Of a stretch of DNA of 64,000 nt, positions 33,157-41,546 are shown piece after piece (position 1 is the stretch's first letter; each line of letters starts with the position of its first letter). The notes under the pieces were generated by a model. That model made no database searches, was not told the DNA's origin, and was given only the letters and a program-made list of their open reading frames with translations. The stretch lies in assembly GCF_034929435.1 (NCBI RefSeq), contig NZ_JAYFUM010000021.1:1-64000 (forward strand), given 5' to 3'. Position numbers and translations under genes: made by a program. Source of the stretch: Arcicella rigui (GTDB taxonomy: Bacteria; Bacteroidota; Bacteroidia; Cytophagales; Spirosomataceae).

Positions 33157-34422
33157 TTACTTATCATAATTCATCTTAAACTTACTCAAATCGGCTTTGT
33201 ATTTTCTCGAACGAGTACTTTCGTAGTTGTAAATCAATTGCCCTAAATTCTTCATAAAGGGAAAACCAACGGTTTCGTAGTCATAGTGGTCGTCGTTGAA
33301 AACTTCGTCATTATTACAAAGCAAAACGGTCGTGAGCATAAACTCTACACCCGTTGAAAAATCAACGATGTAAGCATTATCCAACAAAAAACCATAGGCA
33401 TCGCCCACTTTGTTAAAGATGCGAATATTCGGATTTACCACATCGTCTTTATGACTTCCATACATCAAAAATTTACAATAGGTTGGATAAAAATCGGGAG
33501 CTTCATACTTCGGATAAGTACTTTCAGTAGGCATTTGCGACATATACTTGTACAAAAACTGATAGTCAGAATCCGTCAATTGAAAGCGTTGTTTGGAAGG
33601 AACAGCTTCTGGGAAAAGTACAGATTTCAGAATACCTTGTTGCTCTAATAATGGAAAAAAGTTTTTGTCAGTAAAAGCATAAGGTTCTTTCACTAAAGAA
33701 TCTCCTTTCATATAACCTTTACCTATTAAAATGGGCGTTGGCGAAGCATAGTTTTTCTCCGAAATTACCATAGGTTGTTCGTATAAAACCTTGTCGCCTT
33801 CTTTGAACTGAATAGGATTTGTTCTTCGGTTTTGTTCACGGTTCATACCCACTTGTAGGCGGTGATAAATACGACTATGTTCATAGCCTTTCTGATGAAG
33901 CGTCTCATTAAAAGCTTCTTGTCCTAAAAATTCATACAGCCGATTGAAAGCATCGTTATCCGAAACCATCAATATTTTTTTGATATAATGTGCTACCGAA
34001 GGCAAGCCATTTTCTGCCGTAGAGTCTTTCGTTACGGGCGTATGGCGTTCATACTCTGCACCCGTAAACATGGGCGTTTCTTTAGTTAAGCCTTTGATGT
34101 TGAGTTGATTAATTTTCTCCAAAGCCATCACACTGGCCGGAAACTTCACTGTACTGGCTGGATAAAAATACTCTGAATTGTTGATTCTGAAACCATAACT
34201 TTTAAAAGTCGGGCGGTTCTTTTTATCTCTATCAATCTGAGTATAAAGAATTTGCACCCGATACTTATCGGCATTATCCAAAATATCCTTGAACTCTTCG
34301 GGCTTAGTAGCCATTAATTTGGGGAGAAAATCAGTGTCAAGATTCTGAGCTTTGGTCATAGCAGAAGTCATCAGCAGAAAAGCAATTAGCTTTAAAGTTC
34401 TGTTTGTTTTTTGTTTATTCAT
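33157..34422 (-). CDS. Exported serine hydrolase, beta-lactamase (class A) fold
   Basis: A 421-residue exported protein with a signal peptide and the active-site elements of penicillin-binding proteins and class A beta-lactamases: STVK (SxxK, about residue 90), SDND (SxN, about 155) and KVGDAYG (KTG-like, about 356). The KTG triad is altered to KVG. PF13354-type family members may be D,D-peptidases, esterases or beta-lactamases; this one is longer than a typical beta-lactamase and its role is unknown, with no evidence for antibiotic resistance. It is a single-gene unit. Confidence 0.78.
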   Translation of the reverse strand: MNKQKTNRTLKLIAFLLMTSAMTKAQNLDTDFLPKLMATKPEEFKDILDNADKYRVQILYTQIDRDKKNRPTFKSYGFRINNSEYFYPASTVKFPASVMALEKINQLNIKGLTKETPMFTGAEYERHTPVTKDSTAENGLPSVAHYIKKILMVSDNDAFNRLYEFLGQEAFNETLHQKGYEHSRIYHRLQVGMNREQNRRTNPIQFKEGDKVLYEQPMVISEKNYASPTPILIGKGYMKGDSLVKEPYAFTDKNFFPLLEQQGILKSVLFPEAVPSKQRFQLTDSDYQFLYKYMSQMPTESTYPKYEAPDFYPTYCKFLMYGSHKDDVVNPNIRIFNKVGDAYGFLLDNAYIVDFSTGVEFMLTTVLLCNNDEVFNDDHYDYETVGFPFMKNLGQLIYNYESTRSRKYKADLSKFKMNYDK

Positions 34423-34439
34423 TTGGCTATTTGTTGATG

Positions 34440-34590
34440 TATTTCAGTGGCCCGAGTTTCCAACTCGTAAAGCAACCATGATAAATGCAAAGCTTATAAA
34501 GTAAAATAAGATGAGCATCCTGTTCTATGGAAAAACTTAAAGCTAATATAGTTTCAGTAATACGAGTTTCCAAGTGCTAAAGCGTTTTAC
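34440..34590 (+). repeat. Pair of degenerate direct repeats (about 40 bases each)
   Basis: 34440-34475 (TTTCAGTGGCCCGAGTTTCC, AACTCGTAAAGC) and 34550-34590 (TTTCAGTAATACGAGTTTCC, AAGTGCTAAAGC) are similar in order and spacing. They have the CGAGTTTCCAACTCG-type palindromic core of small repeats common in this order. This is what the 270-base gap before the oxidoreductase gene holds. Confidence 0.45.
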
Positions 34591-34692
34591 TTTATCAGGA
34601 CAAACTAACATAGGCTTATGCAAATAAAGTAGTAATTTTTTATAAAATTCTTCTCTCAAAAATATTCAGTCTAACAAACATCCAATTTAACT

Positions 34693-36072
34693 ATGTCAAA
34701 TTCAAGACGAGATTTTATTAGAAAAATCGGTGGAACTTCTGCACTCCTTTTTGGTGGTGCGGCTCTTACTGATGCTTATGGAAAAACCTTTACCTTAGAA
34801 CCAACCGCAAAAATCTCTGCCAATGACAAAGTACGCATTGCTCTGATTGGCTCAGGAATTATCGGACATTACGATGCTGATACAGCCCTACAAGTACCAG
34901 GCGTTGAAATCGTTGCTGTCTGTGACTTATACAAAGGTCGTTTGGAAAGAGCCAAAGAAAAATGGGGAAATGATATTTTTACGACCAGAGATTACCGTGA
35001 AATTCTGAGCAGAAAAGATATTGATGCCGTTTTGGTTTGTACTTCTGACCATTGGCACGATAAAATTTCAATTGATGCCATGAATGCTGGCAAGCATGTA
35101 TATTGTGAAAAGCCAATGGTTCATCATATTGAAGAAGGACAAGCGGTAATTGATGCACAGAAAAAAACGGGCAAAGTATTTCAGGTTGGTTCGCAAGTGG
35201 CAAGTAGTAGCGTTACTTGGGAAGCCAAGAAAATCTATGAATCGGGTATTATTGGCGAATTGGTATATGTAGAAGCCACCAACGACCGTACTTCTGCCAA
35301 CGGTGCTTGGCAATATACTATTCCGACGGATGCTTCTACCCAAACAGTCGATTGGGACACTTATATCGGCGACGCTCCGAAAGTACCTTTTGACGCAAAA
35401 AGATTTTTCCGCTGGAGAAATTACAAAGACTACGGAACAGGCGTAGCGGGCGATTTATTTGTGCATTTATTAACCAATTTACATACGATTACGGGTTCGA
35501 CTGGACCAAATAAAATTTTTGCTTTGGGCGATTTAAACCTCTGGAAAGACGGTAGAGATGCTTACGACATCGTTACGGCTTTGATGAATTATCCAGCTAC
35601 CAAAGCGAATCCTTCATTTCAGTTTTTTACCAGAGTAAACTTAGCTGACGGCGGAAGTGGTGGCTCGCCTACTCGTTTGATTGGGACAGAAGGCGTAATA
35701 GAATTATCGTGGGGAGGCTTAAAAGTGAAAAACTTCAAACGTCCAAAAGCTCCAGAAATTGGTGGATATGATTCTTTGGCTACTTTCTCAAAGGCAGAAC
35801 AAGAAGCGTCGATGAAGGCATATAAAGCGATGTACTCTGATGAAGATACCAAATGGCAATATGGAAAAGAAATTACTTTTAAAACACCAGACGGTTACGA
35901 TTCTCGACTCGACCATTTTATTAATTTCTTTGAATCAATCCGTACTGGAAAAAAAGTTTGGGAAGATGCTACTTTTGGACTAAGAGCCGCAGCACCTGCA
36001 TTGGCTTGTAACAAAAGTGCCGAAACAGGTAAACCTGTACTTTGGAATCCTGAAACAATGAAACTGGCTTAA
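34693..36072 (+). CDS. Gfo/Idh/MocA-family oxidoreductase, Tat-exported
   Basis: A 459-residue NAD(P)-dependent oxidoreductase-type protein. It begins with a Tat signal (SRRDFIRKIGG then a hydrophobic run), then the Rossmann domain (VRIALIGSGIIGHYDA, VCDLYKG, AVLVCTSDHWH, KHVYCEKPM; lysine in EKP is the catalytic-type Lys, about 142). The C-terminal Gfo/Idh domain follows. Tat export implies the folded cofactor-loaded enzyme works in the periplasm, usually on sugars or sugar acids. It is a single-gene unit ended by the terminator at 36077-36122. Confidence 0.88.
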   Translation: MSNSRRDFIRKIGGTSALLFGGAALTDAYGKTFTLEPTAKISANDKVRIALIGSGIIGHYDADTALQVPGVEIVAVCDLYKGRLERAKEKWGNDIFTTRDYREILSRKDIDAVLVCTSDHWHDKISIDAMNAGKHVYCEKPMVHHIEEGQAVIDAQKKTGKVFQVGSQVASSSVTWEAKKIYESGIIGELVYVEATNDRTSANGAWQYTIPTDASTQTVDWDTYIGDAPKVPFDAKRFFRWRNYKDYGTGVAGDLFVHLLTNLHTITGSTGPNKIFALGDLNLWKDGRDAYDIVTALMNYPATKANPSFQFFTRVNLADGGSGGSPTRLIGTEGVIELSWGGLKVKNFKRPKAPEIGGYDSLATFSKAEQEASMKAYKAMYSDEDTKWQYGKEITFKTPDGYDSRLDHFINFFESIRTGKKVWEDATFGLRAAAPALACNKSAETGKPVLWNPETMKLA

Positions 36073-36076
36073 TGAC

Positions 36077-36122
36077 AAAAAAGTCCTTTTTAAGTAAAAA
36101 AATACTTTGAAAGGACTTTTTT
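36077..36122 (+). terminator. Intrinsic terminator after the oxidoreductase gene
   Basis: AAAAAAGTCCTTT (36077-36089) pairs perfectly with AAAGGACTTTTTT (36110-36122); the T-run follows. Five bases after the stop codon. Confidence 0.8.
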
Positions 36123-36432
36123 GATATTTCTTTAAAAAAAATCAGGAAAACATTTTGAAAAAAATAAATTTAGGCACATATTGTGCTTAAATTCAATATC
36201 AGCAAAACATTCCGCCAAATGTGATGATGATATGAAATCAATAGTGCTATCGCAGTAGTACGTATTTTCTTCATATCCTAAGTTAAGCCTTTTTAGGCTT
36301 CAACTATCTCCTTTCGGCATTTTACTCAACGTTTTTCTGGTATCCTTTGATAAGTTGATTTTGTATCAATTATCTTTTCTTTTGAACATTCAAAACTGTT
36401 TTATATAGATTTTTTATGGGTTAGGGTTATTG
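36123..36432. other. Non-coding gap with an imperfect palindrome
   Basis: Part of the 410-base gap between two terminators. The clearest structure is AATTTAGGCACA/TGTGCTTAAATT around 36167-36192 (one mismatch) and a small AAGCC...GGCTT hairpin near 36286-36300. No convincing gene is seen. Confidence 0.3.
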
Positions 36433-36463
36433 AAAAAGTCGTTGGTAATACTAACGACTTTTT
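36433..36463 (-). terminator. Intrinsic terminator after the enoyl-CoA hydratase gene
   Basis: AAAAAGTCGTT (36433-36443) pairs with AACGACTTTTT (36453-36463), 9-base loop, with a T5 run on the minus strand. It lies 20 bases after the stop codon at 36483. Confidence 0.75.
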
Positions 36464-36482
36464 TTGATTTTACCCTAAAACC

Positions 36483-37262
36483 TCAAAATCCTTTAAATTG
36501 TGGCTTGCGTTTTTGTAAAAAAGCCATTACTCCTTCTCCAAAATCATGCGTTTTTCCTGCTATATCTTGGTGAATCGCTTCCAACTCCAGCATTTCTTCT
36601 AAAGAAGAATGATAAGACTGATTCAACACTTTCTTGAGTAAGCCAATCGCTAAAGTAGGGGCATTGGCGTATTGAGTTGCCATTTTGGCAACAGCCGTAT
36701 CTAAATCTTCTTCTGCCACTACTGAATTCACTAAGCCCAGAGACAAACATTCTTGAGCTTCCACTACTCTACCCGTCGAACATAATTCAAAAGCTTTTTG
36801 CGAACCTACCAATTTGGGCAAGAAAAACGACGAACCTGCATCGACGATTAAACCAATACTGATAAAAATCTGAGACATTTTAGCCGTCTTGGAAGCGATA
36901 ATCATATCACAAGCCAAAGCTAATGAACAGCCTGCTCCTGCGGCAATACCGTTTAATCGGCAAATCACAGGTTTGGGTAAATTCCGAATGGCTAAAATCA
37001 TTGGATTGTAATTCTTGCGAAGCGATTCGCCCAAACTTGTTGAGCCATCTAAACCTTTTTTCAAATCTGCTCCAGAACTAAAAGCCTTGTCTCCTGCTCC
37101 CGTCAATACCACTACACGAATACTTTCGTCTCCTTTGGCTTGCTCGAAGGCCTGCGTAATTTCCTGAATGAGTGCTGGACTGAGGGCATTATACACCTCT
37201 GGGCGATTGAGTGTAATAGTACAAACGCCTGCTTGAACCTGATAAAGAAGATATTGATACAT
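36483..37262 (-). CDS. Enoyl-CoA hydratase/isomerase, PaaG-like
   Basis: A 259-residue crotonase-fold enzyme. Oxyanion-hole segments are SSGADLK (about 62-68) and GIAAGAGCSLALACD (about 105-119). The catalytic loop reads IGLIVDAGSSFFLPKLVG; an Asp here (about 136) with no Glu at the usual hydratase position is typical of PaaG/PaaZ-type 1,2-epoxyphenylacetyl-CoA isomerases and delta3-enoyl-CoA isomerases. So isomerase activity is more likely than hydration. No other phenylacetate genes are nearby. It is a single-gene unit. Confidence 0.85.
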   Translation of the reverse strand: MYQYLLYQVQAGVCTITLNRPEVYNALSPALIQEITQAFEQAKGDESIRVVVLTGAGDKAFSSGADLKKGLDGSTSLGESLRKNYNPMILAIRNLPKPVICRLNGIAAGAGCSLALACDMIIASKTAKMSQIFISIGLIVDAGSSFFLPKLVGSQKAFELCSTGRVVEAQECLSLGLVNSVVAEEDLDTAVAKMATQYANAPTLAIGLLKKVLNQSYHSSLEEMLELEAIHQDIAGKTHDFGEGVMAFLQKRKPQFKGF

Positions 37263-37324
37263 CTGATTGTTTGTTTCAAAACCCTAAGTTGAAACTTTTT
37301 TATTTATTATGCAAGCATAACATT

Positions 37325-38059
37325 TTAAATAAAAAATATCACTACGGAAAGACTGACGACTAAGCCTAAAATTGTTCCAGCAATGATTTGTGCAGGCGTA
37401 TGGGCGTTGAGATGCAGTCTGGCAGACATCAGAAAACCAGCGATAAGAATGGCTACAAGTACAGGATAAAAAAGTGAAGCAAGGGCTAATTTGATTGCAA
37501 TTCCCAATAATGCACCCACTGTTCCGCTAATACCAACGGCATGGGCTGAGATTTTCCAATACAAACTAATAAAAGCAACAGCAGAAATCGAAAAAGCAAT
37601 ACTGGTGAGAATTAATGAAACTTCTGGAAACTGACGAAGATTGAAAGTGAAAAATACCGCTACGAAAGTATAAATGGCTACGGAAACTAAATAAGGTACT
37701 CGTCGGTCGGCGAGGGTTTCCATTTTTAAATCACTAATAAATTTAAAACGATACAATGCGTAAATACAAAAAACAGGCAATACAAAAGTTTGTAGAAAAA
37801 TAAGGAGTAACAAGCCCATTTTCAAGCTCATCATGCCTACTCTTGAAGTGGAATTGAAAAGTTCAAGATTTTGAATCGCCTCTGGAGCAATGTAAAAAAG
37901 AGTAGCAAAAATCAATGTTGGCATAAGCAAAGGATGCAAAGCCGCCGATAATATTTGAGCAAAACGAGTATTCAAGCGTTTTTGGGTTAAAATTGTTTTG
38001 TTGTAGCTTTTAAGCTTACAGCTTTGAGCTATGAGCTTTGAGCTTTTTATCTTTCTCAA
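37325..38059 (-). CDS. PAP2-like membrane protein
   Basis: A 244-residue membrane protein with six or so helices. The C-terminal part has a PAP2-type layout: ISAHAVGISG (His) and ARLHLNAHTPAQIIAG (Arg, His), so it may be a phosphatase-fold relative, though the first PAP2 motif (KxxxxxxRP) is not evident and activity is doubtful. The first 22 or so residues (KSSKLIAQSCKLKSY) are encoded by the GAGCTTT repeat, so the true start is probably nearer residue 29 (a TTG before NTRFAQIL). It follows rpoN by 20 bases on the same strand. Confidence 0.68.
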   Translation of the reverse strand: MRKIKSSKLIAQSCKLKSYNKTILTQKRLNTRFAQILSAALHPLLMPTLIFATLFYIAPEAIQNLELFNSTSRVGMMSLKMGLLLLIFLQTFVLPVFCIYALYRFKFISDLKMETLADRRVPYLVSVAIYTFVAVFFTFNLRQFPEVSLILTSIAFSISAVAFISLYWKISAHAVGISGTVGALLGIAIKLALASLFYPVLVAILIAGFLMSARLHLNAHTPAQIIAGTILGLVVSLSVVIFFI

Positions 38060-38090
38060 AGCTCACAACTCAAAGCTCTCTAAAGCTGTT
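37994..38090. repeat. Long imperfect hairpin with GAGCTAT/GAGCTTT units
   Basis: Left arm AAGCTTACAGCTTTGAGCTA and onward, right arm AAAGCTCACAACTCAAAGCT and onward. It spans the rpoN stop region and the 5' end of the PAP2 frame. Confidence 0.5.
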
Positions 38091-39537
38091 TCCTAAGCCG
38101 AGCCACAGGTATATTCAGTTGTTCACGGTATTTTGCTACCGTTCTTCTGGCAATATTATAGCCTCTTTCGTTCAAGAATTTCTCTAATTTATCATCAGAA
38201 AGTGGATTCTTTTTCGATTCATTATCAATCAATTCCTTCAAAATATTTTTTACTTCTCGGCTCGAAACATCTTCTCCCGAATCAGTAGAAATACCTTCTG
38301 AGAAAAAATACTTTAAAGGATACAAACCAAACTCTGTTTGGATAGATTTACTACTGGCTACTCTGGAAACAGTAGAAATATCCATTTCAATTTGCGTAGC
38401 TATATCTTTCAGAATCATGGGTTTAAGTTTTGTTTCATCACCCGTCAGAAAGAAATCGTACTGATAATCAAGAATGGCTTTCATGGTTCTCAACAAGGTA
38501 TTTTGTCGTTGTTTGATAGCATCAATAAACCATTTGGCAGAATCTAATTTCTGTTTTATAAACGTAACCGTTTCTTTAATCTGTTTGTTATTTTTATCTC
38601 CCTTGTCATAAGTATCCAACATTTCGTGGAAAGAATGACTAATTTTTAATTCAGGAGCATTTTTGGAATTCAACGAAAGTTCTAATTTTCCATTATTATT
38701 CGTAAGAATATAATCAGGCATCAAGTACTGAATGATTCCTCCGTCCTCCTCCGCCGAACCGGGTTTTGGGTTCAGTTTCGTAATGAGTTTAATGGTTTGC
38801 TTGATAGTTTCGTCGTCGATATTGAGCCTTTTTTGAATCTTGTCGTAATGCTTTTTAGAAAATTCTTCAAAACTATCTTCAATAATCTTGATAGCAAATT
38901 GTACAATCGGGTCTGAAAGGTCTTTTCTGTCCAATTGTAAAAGTAAACATTCTTGTAAATCTCTTGCGGCAATTCCAGCAGGGTCGAAAGTTTGGATTTG
39001 TTTCAAAACCGCCTCCACTTCTTCTGAAGTAGTATAAACTCCTTGTGTAAAAGCTAAATCATTCACAACTGCCTGCAAAGGACGACGCATATAACCGTCT
39101 GATTCGATAGAGCCAATCAATTGTTTGCCAATGATTTCTTGATTTTCTTCCAACTTCAAAAAACCTAATTGAGAAATCAAGTGGTCGTTCAAAGTCGAAA
39201 TCATTCCGATTGGCATTTCTTTGTCTTCGTCATCGCCGTTGCCATCGCCTTGCATTTTATAGCCGCTATAATCATCATTCAAGTACGACTCTATATCAAG
39301 GTCTCGGTCGTTATATTCTCCGAAATCTTCATCTCCGTAATCGTCATAGTCATCATCGTACTCATCTTTTTCTCTTACTTCAAAGTCTGTTCCTTCTTCC
39401 AAAGCAGGGTTTACCTCCAATTCTTCTTCGATACGAGCAGCCAGTTCAAAGGTAGGAATCTGCAACAGTTTTATAAACTGAATTTGTTGCGGAGATAACC
39501 TTTGCTGAAGACTTTGATTGAGAGTAAGTTTTTGCAT
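38080..39537 (-). CDS. rpoN: RNA polymerase sigma-54 factor
   Basis: A 485-residue sigma-54. Region I (about 1-50) begins MQKLTLNQSLQQRLSPQQIQFIKLLQIPTFEL, rich in Gln/Leu as expected. An acidic, Asp/Tyr-rich region II (about 50-115) is typical. The core-binding and DNA-binding domains follow, with the RpoN box ARRTVAKYREQLNIP (about 465) intact near the end. Sigma-54 serves enhancer-dependent promoters; no bacterial enhancer-binding protein is encoded in this window. The gene is probably transcribed singly from the long A/T-rich leader region upstream. Confidence 0.95.
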   Translation of the reverse strand: MQKLTLNQSLQQRLSPQQIQFIKLLQIPTFELAARIEEELEVNPALEEGTDFEVREKDEYDDDYDDYGDEDFGEYNDRDLDIESYLNDDYSGYKMQGDGNGDDEDKEMPIGMISTLNDHLISQLGFLKLEENQEIIGKQLIGSIESDGYMRRPLQAVVNDLAFTQGVYTTSEEVEAVLKQIQTFDPAGIAARDLQECLLLQLDRKDLSDPIVQFAIKIIEDSFEEFSKKHYDKIQKRLNIDDETIKQTIKLITKLNPKPGSAEEDGGIIQYLMPDYILTNNNGKLELSLNSKNAPELKISHSFHEMLDTYDKGDKNNKQIKETVTFIKQKLDSAKWFIDAIKQRQNTLLRTMKAILDYQYDFFLTGDETKLKPMILKDIATQIEMDISTVSRVASSKSIQTEFGLYPLKYFFSEGISTDSGEDVSSREVKNILKELIDNESKKNPLSDDKLEKFLNERGYNIARRTVAKYREQLNIPVARLRKQL

Positions 39538-39988
39538 AATTAAAAATGAAGATACTTAGAAATATAAAATTACTGATAAAGTAAGAAAATTTTAAATTTA
39601 GGCGAGCGATTCCGCTTCTCAACTATCTTGCCAAATTTATTGATTTTAATCTCAAATCCTTCAAAACCTTCGTAAAAATTTATAAGATTTTTTATGAATG
39701 ACCATAATTAGGGAATAGTTCGCAGGATTTTCGCTGACAAATGGTTTTCTTTAAAATGATTTTTTTAGAAATATTTGTTCGACTAAAGAGCAATTTGAAG
39801 TATAAATTTTCTTAGAAAGTAGATTTCTGAAAAAAAAGATGCCTAACAACATTTAACATTGTGTGAAAAGTTTAATCCGATTCGGTAATTGTAAGAATTG
39901 TAAGTAATTTTGAAGTCTTGAATAAATTTAGCCAGTCTGAATTTACTTGTCGATAAACATTTGAAATCGAAAATCCGAAATTATAGCA
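39538..39988. other. 451-base intergenic region between rpoN and asnS
   Basis: A divergent promoter region. A TAATTTTG (39905-39912) is a fair -7 box for asnS, with a TTG only 13 bases upstream at 39889-39891, so spacing is poor. No other structure or gene is seen. I find no clear -7 match on the rpoN side. Confidence 0.35.
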
Positions 39989-41419
39989 ATGCAAATCAAG
40001 CAAATTTTAGCCGAAGCCCTTGTTGGCGAAGAAATAACTGTAAAAGGTTGGGTAAGAACGAAACGTGTACAACCAAATGTAATTTTTATTAATATCAATG
40101 ATGGTTCAGTAATTCATAATATTCAGGCAGTTGCAGAGCCGGGAGTAATTGATGAAGATACACTCAAATTAATTACTACGGGTTCGTGTGTTGCCATTAC
40201 GGGTACGCTTATTGAATCAAAAGGTTCGGGACAAAGAGTAGAGGTTCAAGTGAAAACGGCTCAGGTGTATGGTACTGCCGACCCTGAGAAATATCCTTTG
40301 CAACCGAAAAAACACTCTTTGGAATTCTTACGTGAAATCGCTCACTTGCGTCCACGTACTAATACTTTTTCGGCAATTCTTCGTATTCGTCACTCGTTGG
40401 CTTATGCGATTCATAAATATTTCAACGACAACGGATTTTTCTATTTACATACGCCAATCATTACTGGTTCGGATGCCGAAGGTGCTGGTGAAATGTTTCG
40501 TGTAAGTACTTTAGACCCGAAAAATCCACCGTTGAACGAAGACGGTTCTATCAACTACAAAGAAGATTTCTTCGGAAAAGAAACGAATTTAACCGTTTCT
40601 GGACAATTAGAAGGTGAATTGGGAGCAATGGCTTTATCGAAAATTTATACTTTCGGGCCTACTTTCCGTGCAGAAAACTCAAACACGGCTCGCCACTTGG
40701 CGGAGTTCTGGATGATTGAGCCAGAAGTTGCTTTCTATGAATTAGAAGACAATATGCGTTTGGCAGAAGATTTTACTAAGTATGTAATCAACTATGCTTT
40801 AGAAAATTGTGCCGACGATTTAGCGTTCCTTGAAAATCGTTTGAAAGACGAAGAAAAAACGAAAAAAGCCGACGAACGTTCAGAATTAGCTTTGATTGAA
40901 AAATTGCGTTTTGTGGTTGATAACGAATACGTAAAATTAACTTATACAGAAGCGATTCAGATTTTGTTATCATCAAAACGCCACAAAGAGGGTAAATTCC
41001 AATATCCTGTGCAATGGGGCATTGATTTACAATCGGAACATGAGCGTTACTTGGTAGAAAAACATTTCAAAAAACCAGTGATTTTGACTAACTATCCAAA
41101 AGACATCAAAGCTTTCTACATGAAATTAGATGAGGATGGAAAGACTGTTCGTGCGATGGACGTATTATTCCCGGGCATTGGTGAAATCATCGGTGGTTCG
41201 CAGCGTGAAGATAATTACGAAAAATTATTACAACGTACTAAAGATGTGGGCATCCACGAAGATACGATTTGGTGGTATTTAGAAACTCGTCAGTTTGGTA
41301 CAGCTCCACACTCTGGTTTCGGTATCGGTTTCGAGCGTTTGGTGATGTTTGTAACGGGTATGACTAACATCCGTGACGTAATTCCTTTCCCACGTACTCC
41401 AAAATCAGCGGAATTTTAA
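39989..41419 (+). CDS. asnS: Asparaginyl-tRNA synthetase
   Basis: A 476-residue class II synthetase that charges tRNA-Asn. The N-terminal OB-fold anticodon domain (about 1-110) is followed by the catalytic core with motif 1 (LRIRHSLAYAIHKYF), motif 2 (FGPTFRAENSNTARHLAEFWMIEPEVAF; the Arg contacts ATP) and motif 3 (GFGIGFERLVMFVTG, about 440-454). The long lysine-rich insertion around 285-300 (FLENRLKDEEKTKKADERSE) is typical of Bacteroidota AsnS. Length and motifs are complete. It ends at a strong terminator (41487-41536). Confidence 0.96.
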   Translation: MQIKQILAEALVGEEITVKGWVRTKRVQPNVIFININDGSVIHNIQAVAEPGVIDEDTLKLITTGSCVAITGTLIESKGSGQRVEVQVKTAQVYGTADPEKYPLQPKKHSLEFLREIAHLRPRTNTFSAILRIRHSLAYAIHKYFNDNGFFYLHTPIITGSDAEGAGEMFRVSTLDPKNPPLNEDGSINYKEDFFGKETNLTVSGQLEGELGAMALSKIYTFGPTFRAENSNTARHLAEFWMIEPEVAFYELEDNMRLAEDFTKYVINYALENCADDLAFLENRLKDEEKTKKADERSELALIEKLRFVVDNEYVKLTYTEAIQILLSSKRHKEGKFQYPVQWGIDLQSEHERYLVEKHFKKPVILTNYPKDIKAFYMKLDEDGKTVRAMDVLFPGIGEIIGGSQREDNYEKLLQRTKDVGIHEDTIWWYLETRQFGTAPHSGFGIGFERLVMFVTGMTNIRDVIPFPRTPKSAEF

Positions 41420-41486
41420 GTATTTGTGAGTGAGTGAATTAGTGATTGTTTTTATTAACATAACTAAAGTATTATTCGCTTACTCT

Positions 41487-41536
41487 ACAAAAAAATGAGG
41501 TGATGAAAAGACTTTTTCATCACCTCATTTTTTTGT
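41487..41536. terminator. Bidirectional terminator, 23-base perfect stem
   Basis: ACAAAAAAATGAGGTGATGA (41487-41506) and onward pairs through a 4-base loop with 41514-41536. It separates the convergent asnS (stop 41419) and ASPIC/UnbV gene (stop 41547). Confidence 0.85.
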
Positions 41537-41546
41537 AAACAAATAC

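Noticed and set aside
33157..34422. Beta-lactamase conferring resistance
   Set aside because: It has SxxK and SxN but a KVG in place of KTG, is much longer than class A enzymes, and has no resistance-type neighbours.
36200..36420. Small gene in the 410-base gap
   Set aside because: Only very short frames are open there and none has a convincing start or domain.
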